Of a stretch of 33,003 nucleotides of DNA, positions 21,025 to 29,915 are shown piece after piece (within the stretch, counting starts at the first letter, position 1; each line of letters begins with the position of its first letter). The notes beneath the pieces were generated by a model. That model saw only the letters and a list, made by a program, of their open reading frames with translations. It was not told where the DNA came from and ran no database searches. A program made the position numbers and the translations under genes. The DNA is from a virus, in the IMG/VR virus record IMGVR_UViG_3300042307_000448, positions 1 through 33,003 of that record. One strand, given 5' to 3'.

Positions 21025-23367
21025 ATGATATTAGAAAAACAAACACAATCGTTAATACAAGAAGTTGGTAGTACGCAAGGTACTATTGGTATGTCATTAG
21101 ATCTTGACAGTGCACAGGTTTTGATGCAGATGTTGAGTAAGAACCTATATGCAGATGCAATTGGTTCAACTGTTAGAGAGTGCGCTAGTAATGCACTAGA
21201 CTCTCATCGTAGAGCAGGTAAGGATAATCATCCTATTATTGTTAGCTTTAAAAATAACAATAGCAACTATGAATTCTCTGTTGAGGATTTTGGTATTGGT
21301 TTAGATGCTGATGATGTAGAGAACATCATTAGCAAGTATGGTAAGAGTACAAAACGTAATTCTACCACAGAGCTTGGTATGATGGGCCTTGGTTTCAAAG
21401 CCCCTCTTGCATATGCTTCTAGCTTCTATTTCATTGCACGTAAAGATGGAAGAGAGCGTAAGTATATGATGTATGAAGGAGAAGAAGTCAACTCGATTGA
21501 CTTGTTGTCTGATAGTGCAACTTCTGAAGGTAATGGTGTTAAGATTATTATTCCTGTTAAGTGGAGTGATGCCTACGAATTCAAGAAGAAGATTAAAGAG
21601 CAGCTTGCTTATTTTGAGAATGTATATTTTGATGTTCCTGATATGAACAATACATTCAACATCTATAGAAGTGAGCATTATCAACTATCAGACGTATGTC
21701 CTGATAATGAAATGCACGTATGTTTAGACAACGTATATTATCCATTAGACTTTGATAAGCTTGGTATTAGTAGAATTTATCATTGTAGAATAGGATTAAG
21801 GTTTAGTCTTACAGATGGATTGTTTCCTACGCCAAATAGAGAATCGTTAAGATACACTCAAGAAGCTAAGCAACTTATCAAGAATAAGATTACAACCCTG
21901 GCTAATGAGTTCATGACTAAATACAATGAAACTATTGCTGATACAGATGACGTACGTGCAGTGGTAGATCATTTCTCTACTGGATTTAGACACATTACAG
22001 ACCATAATGGTGATAAGTGGGAGATATCTGAAATACTAAAGCATGCTACAATACCAGCACGTACGCCTACATTAATAGGATGTAAGTATTTTACAGCAGA
22101 AAGTCTTTATAAAATAAGAGACTATATGCTTAATGAATATGAATGTAAATATGAGCTAAGTAATTACAGAGCTAGAATATCTGAGTCTCGTAGCAGATGG
22201 GATTCAGATGTAACTTTCACATCTTTACATAGAGCTGATAAGATTGTTATATTCACAGGAATGTTTGGTGATCGTAAACGTCGTTACATCAAAGAGCTAT
22301 GGGCTAAGAAGTCTGCAAAGTTTCTTAAGAAGTCTCATCCTTTTACATTGTTTTCTAAAGATAAAGGTTGGGCAACTACCACTCATTATTCTAATCCAGA
22401 CATGTGTTGTTATCATGACTTATTAAAGTTATATAACTATCCTAAGTCACAATGGAGAGAGGTGATAACTGAATTCCAAACCTGTATTAAGAAGGTTACA
22501 GATAACTTTATAGATCTTGATACTATTGATGTTCCTGAAGCATGGATTGTTGCTGACAAAGCTAAGAACCACAAGCCTAAACCTAAAGCTGCCAAGAATG
22601 GTAGAATAAAGGAGAAAGGTGATGTCAACGTTAAGCAAGCAACATCTCCAGAAAGAGAGACAGGATCTAACGCTAAGTTTGTTCCTACAGTGTATGATGG
22701 TAAAGGTCTTCACAAAAGAGTTAATCTAACTGTATATGGTAAGGAAGAAGATCGTTTATCTCTTGATCATCTATTTGGAATGTTTAAGAAAGTAGAGAAT
22801 GAGGTAAAGTTTGTCATCATGTCTGATAGAGAGATTAAAGTGTTAGAGATGTATAATCTTCACAACTTTATGCCTCTAGCTACATTCTTAAAAGGTCATA
22901 ACAAACCATTCAAGAGAATGATGACAGCTAAGTTAATCTTCATGTTTAAAGGATTATACACTAGAGTGTTTGATGTTCGTAACGTATTAGATGAAGTTAA
23001 CTCAGGTTTAAAGAAAGATCTTGATGAGCTATATGATTATCAAGAGAAGATGATTTATACATGGGCTAAAGAAACTAATGCTGATCTTAAACTTGATGAA
23101 TACGCCTCTAAGCATAATCTTTATGACTTAGAAATGTTTACTAAACTCAATCGTACAGATAAACTTTTTTCTAAACATCCTTTCATGAAGAAGTTATGTA
23201 ACAAAATGCATGGTAGTTATGGAAATGCTTTCGATTACAAAGGTTTATTAGATGTAATGAAAGACATGTGTCGTTATAAGAACATGCGCATGAATACTAG
23301 TAACTATAATATTACTGAAGGATGTGTTCCTGTAGAAGAAGGTCAATTATCATTATTTGTAGCTTAA
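21025..23367 (+). CDS. rIIA-like GHKL ATPase, 780 aa
   Basis: The N-terminus is a GHKL (Hsp90/histidine kinase-type) ATPase: N-box ECASNALDS (E52, N56, D59), G1 DFGIGL (D88, G90, G92), G2 ELGMMGLGFKAP (about 116-127) and a GNGVKI segment. The remaining large region is helical and basic, with a Lys/Pro linker near 520. T4 rIIA has the same ATPase type. Together with the rIIB-like gene directly downstream it forms the typical pair, thought to act against host exclusion systems in T4. Role here inferred from homology. Confidence 0.88.
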   Translation: MILEKQTQSLIQEVGSTQGTIGMSLDLDSAQVLMQMLSKNLYADAIGSTVRECASNALDSHRRAGKDNHPIIVSFKNNNSNYEFSVEDFGIGLDADDVENIISKYGKSTKRNSTTELGMMGLGFKAPLAYASSFYFIARKDGRERKYMMYEGEEVNSIDLLSDSATSEGNGVKIIIPVKWSDAYEFKKKIKEQLAYFENVYFDVPDMNNTFNIYRSEHYQLSDVCPDNEMHVCLDNVYYPLDFDKLGISRIYHCRIGLRFSLTDGLFPTPNRESLRYTQEAKQLIKNKITTLANEFMTKYNETIADTDDVRAVVDHFSTGFRHITDHNGDKWEISEILKHATIPARTPTLIGCKYFTAESLYKIRDYMLNEYECKYELSNYRARISESRSRWDSDVTFTSLHRADKIVIFTGMFGDRKRRYIKELWAKKSAKFLKKSHPFTLFSKDKGWATTTHYSNPDMCCYHDLLKLYNYPKSQWREVITEFQTCIKKVTDNFIDLDTIDVPEAWIVADKAKNHKPKPKAAKNGRIKEKGDVNVKQATSPERETGSNAKFVPTVYDGKGLHKRVNLTVYGKEEDRLSLDHLFGMFKKVENEVKFVIMSDREIKVLEMYNLHNFMPLATFLKGHNKPFKRMMTAKLIFMFKGLYTRVFDVRNVLDEVNSGLKKDLDELYDYQEKMIYTWAKETNADLKLDEYASKHNLYDLEMFTKLNRTDKLFSKHPFMKKLCNKMHGSYGNAFDYKGLLDVMKDMCRYKNMRMNTSNYNITEGCVPVEEGQLSLFVA

Positions 23368-23393
23368 ATTTTAACATTATAAACAATCACAAA

Positions 23394-24833
23394 ATGAACA
23401 ATGCAAGTTTAGAGTTTTTCAAGTCTCTTGTTGAAAGAGATACAAAGGTAGCAGAGATGTTCTTAAAAGAAGAAACAACTTCTGCTCCAACTAGTGGTAA
23501 GGCATATTCAAACATCAAGTTTGTAAATGACGTATTAACTATTATTCTTAATGATGGTAACATTATTAGCAAACATCCTGCTACAATGGATGATTTCAAT
23601 CGTGCTCGTGACTCAAGAAATGAGGTGGAGTTATTCACTGTATGTAGTTCTAAAGAAGGACTAGATGAGAAGCGTAAGTTTGAAGAAGAAGTTAAGCGCA
23701 ATGAAGCTATATTAGAAGGTTCTAAGAGGCTAGCTAAGCTAACTGACTTTGATCTTAGAGATGGTTCTTTATACATGTCAGGAGTCAATCGTAGTCTTCC
23801 TCCTATGATGGTGGAAGAGTTTGCTTCAATTGTAGGTAGAAGAAATCCTCTTCAACCTTTGAGTGACAATGAAGAGTATGAAGCTCTTAAGAGATTCTGG
23901 ATGTGGTGTTGCTTAAACCCACGTGCTGAAGTGGCTGAGAAGTTATTTGAATTCTTAAAGAAAAATAGCTTCAAGATTACTAAGCAAGGATTCTTCGCAG
24001 CTTTACGTAACGTTGTTACTATTCATGGTGGTACAGAGCTTGTGCAGTTTATCAGTGAGTCTTACAACAAGGTGAAAGCTGTATGGAAGAAGAGTCCAGA
24101 AAATTATGTAGTATTCTTAGAGAATGGTGAATACAAACTTGTCCATGTAGATGATCTTTATGATGATGAGTGGACAGAATGTGGATATTGCTATGGTGAG
24201 GATGTACCTGAAGAAGATCAAGAAGATTGTGTATGTCCAGTGTGTGATGGAGAAGGTGGATACGATGATGTAGTTCGTAAAGAAAATGGCGAACTAATTG
24301 GTGGATTGACAGATTTATATCTTGATCTCCCTAATCGTGCAGAGAATCGTTTTACAGACGCTCACACTGGTACATTTGACATTCGTGTAGGTAAAGTGGT
24401 AGAGATGCCAATGGAACAATGTAAATGGAACACAGATGACTGTGGTGCAGCAGGTTTACATTTTACTAGTGATGAGATTCATTATGTAGGATGTGGTGAC
24501 CAGTCTGTCCTAGTTCTAATTAATCCAATGAAGGTTGTTGGTATTGGTGAAAGTAAAGGTAGATGTTATGAGTATCTACCAATTATGACTGTACCACGTG
24601 AAGAGGCTACCAGCTTGTTACATGATCTTGACTTTGATACTCTTGAGCTTGATGACGCATATGCTATCAATGAATTAGATGGTTTAGCTGATAAAGTTAA
24701 AGAAGGATTCGCAGCTGAAGCTAAGAAGCATGCAGTTAATTTTCCTACCATATCTATGAATGATGTGAGAGATATAATTAACTCTCTTAATGAGATGAAG
24801 GCCATCATTGGTGACAGAGTGAAGTCCATATAG
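23394..24833 (+). CDS. rIIB-like protein with zinc-finger insertion, 479 aa
   Basis: Contains the rIIB-type signatures ALKRFWMWCCLNPRAEVAEK followed by LFEFLKKNSFKITKQGFFAA, and later TGTFDIRVGK and AAGLHFTSDE with CGDQSVLVLINP. Compared with the usual rIIB layout, a Cys-rich segment is inserted (CGYC, then CVCPVCDGEGG, about residues 263-290), resembling a DnaJ-like CxxCxGxG zinc finger. I chose ATG 23394 because the longer reading from 23322 overlaps the rIIA gene and starts with unrelated sequence. Probable partner of the rIIA-like ATPase. Confidence 0.85.
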   Translation: MNNASLEFFKSLVERDTKVAEMFLKEETTSAPTSGKAYSNIKFVNDVLTIILNDGNIISKHPATMDDFNRARDSRNEVELFTVCSSKEGLDEKRKFEEEVKRNEAILEGSKRLAKLTDFDLRDGSLYMSGVNRSLPPMMVEEFASIVGRRNPLQPLSDNEEYEALKRFWMWCCLNPRAEVAEKLFEFLKKNSFKITKQGFFAALRNVVTIHGGTELVQFISESYNKVKAVWKKSPENYVVFLENGEYKLVHVDDLYDDEWTECGYCYGEDVPEEDQEDCVCPVCDGEGGYDDVVRKENGELIGGLTDLYLDLPNRAENRFTDAHTGTFDIRVGKVVEMPMEQCKWNTDDCGAAGLHFTSDEIHYVGCGDQSVLVLINPMKVVGIGESKGRCYEYLPIMTVPREEATSLLHDLDFDTLELDDAYAINELDGLADKVKEGFAAEAKKHAVNFPTISMNDVRDIINSLNEMKAIIGDRVKSI

Positions 24834-24841
24834 TTGTTATG

Positions 24842-24871
24842 TTGGGAGTAAGTAGTTATATTTGCTCCCAA
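24842..24871 (+). terminator. Hairpin between rIIB-like and HNH genes
   Basis: A 7-bp GC-rich stem TTGGGAG/CTCCCAA (24842-24848 with 24865-24871) with a 16-base loop, 9 bases after the rIIB-like stop codon. There is no T-run, so it may be an attenuator or an RNA-stability element rather than a full terminator. Confidence 0.45.
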
Positions 24872-24882
24872 CTAATACAATT

Positions 24883-25272
24883 ATGGCTAAAAGAAAAGTA
24901 ACTCCCAAGACTAGAAATAGTGGAACAATGACAGAATCAGCATTCTGGAGTTTCATTAGAAGTGGTCTAAGACAGAAGTCTAGATGGTGGAAACCTATAT
25001 CAGAATGTAAAGCAAAAGCTAAACGTCCTTACAAAGGACCTTTGAAGAGGCAGAAGTTTGAATATCAATGTAATCAATGCAAGAATTGGTTTCCTGATAA
25101 ACAGATTAATGTGGATCATATTTGCCCAGCAGGAAGTCTTAATTCTGCACAAGACCTAGCAGGATTCATTGAGAGGCTGTTCTGTGAAGTGGATAATTTA
25201 CAAGTATTATGTTCAATTTGTCACAATAAAAAAACACAAGATGAAAAAAATAAAAGTAACAAAAACTTATAA
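24883..25272 (+). CDS. HNH endonuclease, 129 aa
   Basis: CNQCKNWF then VDHICPAGSLNSAQDL and LQVLCSICHNKKTQ form an HNH fold with CxxC/CxxC zinc ligands and the DH catalytic pair. The N-terminus is strongly basic and likely binds DNA. Start 24883 (MAKRKVTPKT) is preferred over 24862. Standalone HNH proteins like this are common in phages as DNA-processing or homing enzymes. Confidence 0.85.
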   Translation: MAKRKVTPKTRNSGTMTESAFWSFIRSGLRQKSRWWKPISECKAKAKRPYKGPLKRQKFEYQCNQCKNWFPDKQINVDHICPAGSLNSAQDLAGFIERLFCEVDNLQVLCSICHNKKTQDEKNKSNKNL

Positions 25273-25480
25273 GGGATTAGTTGAAGTTAGAGACTACGAT
25301 GTTAAGAAATGCATAGACGATAATGTAAATATGCAAATTGAATATGCTGATGATGTAATGACTTTATCTCCTATTCAACTTAAAAATGATATTTCATCTA
25401 CTAGTAAACAATTTACTAGTAAGGTTGGAGGTAAAGCTTATAAATTATATGGATATATTTGGGAACCCGATAAAGACTAA
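25241..25480 (+). CDS. Hypothetical protein, 79 aa
   Basis: MKKIKVTKTYKGLVEV is a probable beta-rich small protein that starts inside the end of the HNH gene (overlap 32 bases). The longer reading from 25169 is a shadow of that gene. Function unknown. Confidence 0.6.
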   Translation: MKKIKVTKTYKGLVEVRDYDVKKCIDDNVNMQIEYADDVMTLSPIQLKNDISSTSKQFTSKVGGKAYKLYGYIWEPDKD

Positions 25481-25737
25481 TGGAAGAAAAACAAGCAATA
25501 GTATCGATCAATAAGAATTCTTCATTCACAGAAATATGGTATGAGGGATCAGTAGAGTTTAATGGTAAGACACATAACTTCTGGCTAGTTAATCCTAGAG
25601 GATTAGATGAGCAAGGTAGAGAATACGAAATAGAAGTTAGATGGTGGTTCAAGCGTGTCCCTATGGAAGTAAGGAGAATGCATGAACAAATAGTAGAATC
25701 ATATTACGAATCACAAAACAAAAAACAAAATGATTAA
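25480..25737 (+). CDS. Hypothetical protein, 85 aa
   Basis: A small beta-rich protein (EIWYEGSVEFNGKTH, NFWLVNPRG) with a charged C-terminal helix. It starts on the last base of the previous stop codon and overlaps the nuclease gene by 8 bases. No family recognised. Confidence 0.65.
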   Translation: MEEKQAIVSINKNSSFTEIWYEGSVEFNGKTHNFWLVNPRGLDEQGREYEIEVRWWFKRVPMEVRRMHEQIVESYYESQNKKQND

Positions 25738-26776
25738 GGGAGAATTAAAAACAGAAGCACAGTATAGGGCTATCCAAATGGATAGCTCTTCTAGTCTAAA
25801 AGAGTTTTCACAAGACAGAAGAAAGTATTACAGAAAGTATGTACTTGGTGAAAAGGTAACTGATGATGAAACTAAAGCTGCCACTATAGGTAGACTAGTA
25901 GAAACTAAGCTCATGGAGCCTGAGTTATTTGATGAGAAGTTCTTTCCATCTATATGTGAAAGTGCACCAACAGGATTGATGTTAGATTTTGTAGAAGCTT
26001 TGTATAAACATATGAAGGCTGCTACTAATGCATTAGGAGAGATAACTCGTGAGTTTGCTGATGTTTCTCAAGATGCGTATAAAGATTCTGGATTCAAGAT
26101 TAAATATGAAGCTGTGATGGCTAAATTCATGGGGTCTGAAGCAGAAGTATATTTTGATGAAATTATGATAGTTAGAACAAAAGGAATGACAGTTGTATCT
26201 ATACAAGATGTCACAAATTCTGAAAATATTGTGACAGAATTACGTAACAATCCTATCACTGCACCTGTTGTTAATCAAACAAATACATACAAAATGGATG
26301 TATATAATCAGCTTCAGGTAGAAGACTATCAAGTGCATGGTCATAAGTTCAAGAGTATGATGGATAAGGTGATTGTAGATCATGAAAATAAAATTATCCA
26401 AGTGTATGATTTAAAATGTACATGGAGTGTTGAAGGTTTCTACAAAGAATATTATCTTTACAGAAGAGCATATATTCAAGCATTTTTATACTGGCATGCT
26501 GCGCATTATCGTTTCAAAGGACTAGTAGATGATGGATATACAGTTGCATATCCTAGTTTCATTGTCTGTGATAGCACTAACTATTTTAGTCCTCTCATCT
26601 ATACACTAGATACAGAAGATATGGAAAACGCTAGAGATGGTTTTGAACATAAAGGATATAAGTATCCTGGAGTATTATCAATAATTGATGATTTGAAATG
26701 GGCAATTGAGAATGATGTATGGAATATATCTAGTAAGAATTATTTAAAGAATGGAATTGTAAACATTAAAGAATAA
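25730..26776 (+). CDS. PD-(D/E)XK exonuclease, RecB/Cas4-like, 348 aa
   Basis: RecB-like nuclease motifs: SSLKEFSQDRRKYYRKYV (about 20-37), ATIGRLVETKLMEPE with the conserved Glu, MMDKVIVDHENKIIQVYDLKCTW with the D-x(n)-DxK active site, and YRRAYIQAFLY with the following Gln/Tyr motif. Phage exonucleases of this type process DNA ends for recombination, matching the presence of RecA and a Sak4-like ATPase here. Confidence 0.85.
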   Translation: MIKGELKTEAQYRAIQMDSSSSLKEFSQDRRKYYRKYVLGEKVTDDETKAATIGRLVETKLMEPELFDEKFFPSICESAPTGLMLDFVEALYKHMKAATNALGEITREFADVSQDAYKDSGFKIKYEAVMAKFMGSEAEVYFDEIMIVRTKGMTVVSIQDVTNSENIVTELRNNPITAPVVNQTNTYKMDVYNQLQVEDYQVHGHKFKSMMDKVIVDHENKIIQVYDLKCTWSVEGFYKEYYLYRRAYIQAFLYWHAAHYRFKGLVDDGYTVAYPSFIVCDSTNYFSPLIYTLDTEDMENARDGFEHKGYKYPGVLSIIDDLKWAIENDVWNISSKNYLKNGIVNIKE

Positions 26777-26777
26777 T

Positions 26778-27335
26778 ATGGAATTAAAGAAAACAATCAC
26801 TAGTATATTTATAGTGCCCACTCTTAAGATAAATCGAGATAACCTTAAAGAAAATGGTTATCTGAATGGCTATTTAAGTGATGTTAGAAAAGATGTACAG
26901 TATAAAGATGCTGTATATCTTTTATTCCAACCAACCAATCTTGATAGATTTAGAGAGTTTTTAGATAATGAATCAGAACGTACAAGACAATTAATCGACG
27001 ATTATGATTATGAAGATGGTTTTGTAGTTGTTGTATATATATTAGATAAGAAGTGGAAGAAGGACTTTGCACTTGTTAGAGAAGGTTTATATTCTAAAAC
27101 ATCTAAAGACTTTCAAGATATATTTCCTAAAGTTCTTAAGGTTATGAAAAACAATCTTCATAAAGATGAAAGATCCTTACAGCACAGAATATTTACAAAG
27201 TGCGAAGAACTGCGTCAATATTGGGAAGATAAACTTGATATAACTTTTACAGATGATATGGAAGTTTGGAATGGATTTACTATAGAAAATGAAACATTAG
27301 ATTTAGACACAATTAAACAACAAGAATTAGTATGA
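26778..27335 (+). CDS. Hypothetical protein, 185 aa
   Basis: Unrecognised; the first half has strand-helix alternation with IFIVPTLKIN and VYLLFQPTNLDRFREFL, and the second half is helical and charged. It starts 1 base after the nuclease stop and overlaps the next gene by 4 bases. The genes together probably act in one pathway. Confidence 0.7.
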   Translation: MELKKTITSIFIVPTLKINRDNLKENGYLNGYLSDVRKDVQYKDAVYLLFQPTNLDRFREFLDNESERTRQLIDDYDYEDGFVVVVYILDKKWKKDFALVREGLYSKTSKDFQDIFPKVLKVMKNNLHKDERSLQHRIFTKCEELRQYWEDKLDITFTDDMEVWNGFTIENETLDLDTIKQQELV

Positions 27336-27733
27336 AAGCAATAGAATTATTACAGAAGAACCCAGAGTCTTCTAAACTTATTTGTAGCTATTATTTAGAA
27401 ATAATGCTAGAGTCATTAAAAGATGACAATCTTCCTGAAGATTTTAAAGCTCATGTAAGAGAACAAGGAATAGATGAAGATAAGATTGCAGCTATCCTTG
27501 ATGGTAATCCTAGAAATCTATTTGATTTCTTTGATAGTCAATCACTGTTTATAAATATCATGACAGAAAAAGGTGAAACCTTTAGTTATAAAATTATAAT
27601 TAATGAGATTGACGTGAGTAGTACCTTGATGGCTAAAACAAGAAAAGAAGCTGAAAAAGAAGCAATTATTGCAGCGATAGGTATGCTAGAAACTAGACTA
27701 ACTAATTTAGTTAGTGATAAGGAAAATGGTTAA
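27332..27733 (+). CDS. Hypothetical protein, possible dsRBD-like C-terminus, 133 aa
   Basis: The N-terminal half is acidic and helical. The C-terminal half (about 75-125) has a strand-strand-helix layout, FSYKIIINEIDVSSTLMAKT then RKEAEKEAIIAAIGMLE, which resembles the KKxAExxAA helix of double-stranded-RNA-binding domains. The resemblance is moderate and unverified. It is the last gene before a terminator. Confidence 0.6.
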   Translation: MKAIELLQKNPESSKLICSYYLEIMLESLKDDNLPEDFKAHVREQGIDEDKIAAILDGNPRNLFDFFDSQSLFINIMTEKGETFSYKIIINEIDVSSTLMAKTRKEAEKEAIIAAIGMLETRLTNLVSDKENG

Positions 27734-27761
27734 ACTTAATTTTTAAAAGTGATTGTTTAGG

Positions 27762-27797
27762 AAAGGCTACAATGTTACATTTGTAGCCTTTCTTTTT
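27762..27797 (+). terminator. Rho-independent terminator
   Basis: AAAGGCTACAA (27762-27772) pairs with TTGTAGCCTTT (27781-27791) to give an 11-bp stem, followed by CTTTTT. It separates the nuclease unit from the ribonucleotide reductase gene. Confidence 0.9.
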
Positions 27798-27821
27798 AAA
27801 ACAATTTAAACAATAACATAT

Positions 27822-29720
27822 ATGGATTTAGGATTAGAAGCCTTGAGTAAAATTACAGTATTCAGCAAGTATGCAAAGTTTATTCCTGAGCTGAACAGGA
27901 GAGAGACATGGGATGAAATCATTAGTCGTTATGAGGCAATGATGATCAAGAAGTATCCTTATTTAGAGGAGTCAATCAAGGAGTCTATTCCAATGATTAG
28001 AGACAAGAAGATCTTGCCTTCTATGAGAGCACTACAATTTGCTGGTGCTGCTGCTGAAGTTAACAACGCTCGTATCTACAACTGTTGTTATCTTCCTATC
28101 GATAGCTTACATAGTTTCTCTGAAAGTATGTTCTTATTATTAGGTGGTACAGGTGTAGGATATAGTGTACAACGTCATCACGTAGCTGAGCTACCAGCTA
28201 TCAAGAAACCAGGTAAAGGTCGTACATATTTAGTTGAAGATTCTATCATGGGATGGGCTGATGCTGTAAAGGTATTAATGAAAGCTTATCTTGAAGGATC
28301 ATTCTTACCAAAGTTTGACTATCGTGCTGTTCGTGAGAAAGGTGCACGTCTAGTTACAGCAGGTGGTAAAGCACCAGGACCAGAACCATTGAAGCTGTGT
28401 CTTACACATGTTCAGGCTATGTTAGATAGAAAGGCTGAAGGTGAGAAGTTATCTCCACTAGACTGTCATGATATCTTATGTCACATTGCTAACTCTGTTC
28501 TTGCAGGTGGTATTCGTCGCTCTGCCATGATCTCTTTATTTGATCATGATGAAGAAGAAATGATTACATGTAAGTATGGAAATTGGTGGGAGATTAACGA
28601 GCAACGTGGACGTGCTAACAACTCAGCTGTATTAAAGCGTGGAGAAGTTACAGAAGAAGAGTTCTTTGCTTTATGGAAACGTATAGAAGCATCAGGAAGT
28701 GGGGAACCAGGATTGTATTGGAGTAACAACAAAGATTGGGGAACCAACCCATGTTGTGAGATTGCTCTACGTCCTTATCAGTTTTGTAACTTGTGTGAGG
28801 TTAATGTAAGTGATATAGAAGACCAGTATGATCTTAACAATCGTGTAGGTGCTGCAGCATTCTTTGGTACATTACAAGCAGGCTTTACAGACTTTCATTA
28901 CCTACGTCCTATCTGGGCTAAAACAACTCAACACGATGCCTTATTAGGTATTGGTATGACTGGTATAGGAAGTGGAGAGATTATGAAGTATGACTTAAAG
29001 ATGGCAGCGAATATTGCTAAGAAGGTTAACCAAATGATTTCTGAAAGAACAGGTATCAATGAGGCAGCTCGTATTAGTTGTGTTAAACCTTCAGGTACAA
29101 CGTCATTGGTATTGGGAACAGCATCAGGTATCCATGCTTGGCATAATGATTATTATTTACGTACAATGCGTTTCAACAAGAACGAAGACATTGCACAGTA
29201 TCTAATGACTAATCATCCAGAGTTAGTTGAGGATGATGTGTTACGCCCACAAGATACCATCTGTGTACGTATTCCTGTTAAGGCACCAGAGGATTCTATC
29301 CTTCGTACAGAAACAGCTCTTGATACATTAGAAAGAGTTAAACATTTCTCTACTGATTGGATCAATGCAGGACATGTACATGGTGATAACACACATAACG
29401 TATCTGCTACTATTTCTATAGATAAAGACAGAACATATGATACTATTCTTACTAATAAAGGAGCTGGTACATATAATGAATGGGAAGTTGTAGGTGAGTG
29501 GATGTGGCTAAATCGTGAATTCTATAATGGTTTGTCTGTACTACCTTATTGGGGTGGTTCATACCAACAAGCTCCTTTCGAGGATATCACTGAAGAGAAA
29601 TATAATTCACTTATTGGTGAACTTAAAGAAATCGATATCACTAAAATCAAAGAGATAGATGATACAGTTAACTTCAATGAATCAGTTGCCTGTGGTGGAG
29701 GTGCCTGCGAGCTTGTCTAA
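27822..29720 (+). CDS. nrdJ: Adenosylcobalamin-dependent ribonucleotide reductase (class II), 632 aa
   Basis: Matches the monomeric class II RTPR family: NCCYLPID (C88/C89), LGGTGVGYSVQ, NPCCEI with the catalytic N309, C311 and E313, then FCNLCE with partner Cys322, KPSGTTSLVLGT with IHAW, and a C-terminal redox pair CGGGAC (C624, C629). It reduces ribonucleotides to deoxyribonucleotides using adenosylcobalamin without a small subunit. It is about 100 residues shorter than the Lactobacillus enzyme, so the N-terminal part is reduced. A phage relying on B12 suggests a host that makes or imports it. Confidence 0.9.
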   Translation: MDLGLEALSKITVFSKYAKFIPELNRRETWDEIISRYEAMMIKKYPYLEESIKESIPMIRDKKILPSMRALQFAGAAAEVNNARIYNCCYLPIDSLHSFSESMFLLLGGTGVGYSVQRHHVAELPAIKKPGKGRTYLVEDSIMGWADAVKVLMKAYLEGSFLPKFDYRAVREKGARLVTAGGKAPGPEPLKLCLTHVQAMLDRKAEGEKLSPLDCHDILCHIANSVLAGGIRRSAMISLFDHDEEEMITCKYGNWWEINEQRGRANNSAVLKRGEVTEEEFFALWKRIEASGSGEPGLYWSNNKDWGTNPCCEIALRPYQFCNLCEVNVSDIEDQYDLNNRVGAAAFFGTLQAGFTDFHYLRPIWAKTTQHDALLGIGMTGIGSGEIMKYDLKMAANIAKKVNQMISERTGINEAARISCVKPSGTTSLVLGTASGIHAWHNDYYLRTMRFNKNEDIAQYLMTNHPELVEDDVLRPQDTICVRIPVKAPEDSILRTETALDTLERVKHFSTDWINAGHVHGDNTHNVSATISIDKDRTYDTILTNKGAGTYNEWEVVGEWMWLNREFYNGLSVLPYWGGSYQQAPFEDITEEKYNSLIGELKEIDITKIKEIDDTVNFNESVACGGGACELV

Positions 29721-29811
29721 GGAGTTCTTAGCAAGTAGAGGATCCTGCTGTGGCAGTAAGTGCTTAAATTGTCCTTACACTCCTAAGTGGGTGAAGGGAT
29801 CTAAAGATTAG
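29659..29811 (+). CDS. Overlapping Cys-rich small protein, 50 aa
   Basis: An ORF in another frame overlaps the last 62 bases of the reductase. It encodes MIQLTSMNQLPVVEV, then RGSCCGSKCLNCPYTPKW and a basic end. The RGxCCGxxCxxCPY signature matches a small family (DUF5522-like) that I recall from Bacteroidota, probably a metal- or cluster-binding module. The only upstream start after a TAG is ATG 29659; an ATG at 29677 is also possible. The coding evidence is the motif rather than its length. Confidence 0.75.
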   Translation: MIQLTSMNQLPVVEVPASLSKEFLASRGSCCGSKCLNCPYTPKWVKGSKD

Positions 29812-29833
29812 TATTTTAGATTGTGTAGAGTAC

Positions 29834-29873
29834 AAATAGCTCAGGTGTTTTACACTTGGGCTATTTCTTTTTT
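29834..29873 (+). terminator. Rho-independent terminator
   Basis: A 15-bp stem with two wobble pairs (29834-29848 with 29852-29866), a TTT loop and CTTTTTT after it. It is the strongest terminator in the window, isolating the reductase unit from recA. Confidence 0.93.
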
Positions 29874-29915
29874 AATGGATAGTTTGTATCTTTATATAAC
29901 AAAAAAATAAACGAA

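Noticed and set aside
21301-21684. Minus-strand ORF of 127 codons in the rIIA-like gene
   Set aside because: Antisense to the conserved GHKL ATPase domain; no motif or initiation context supports it.
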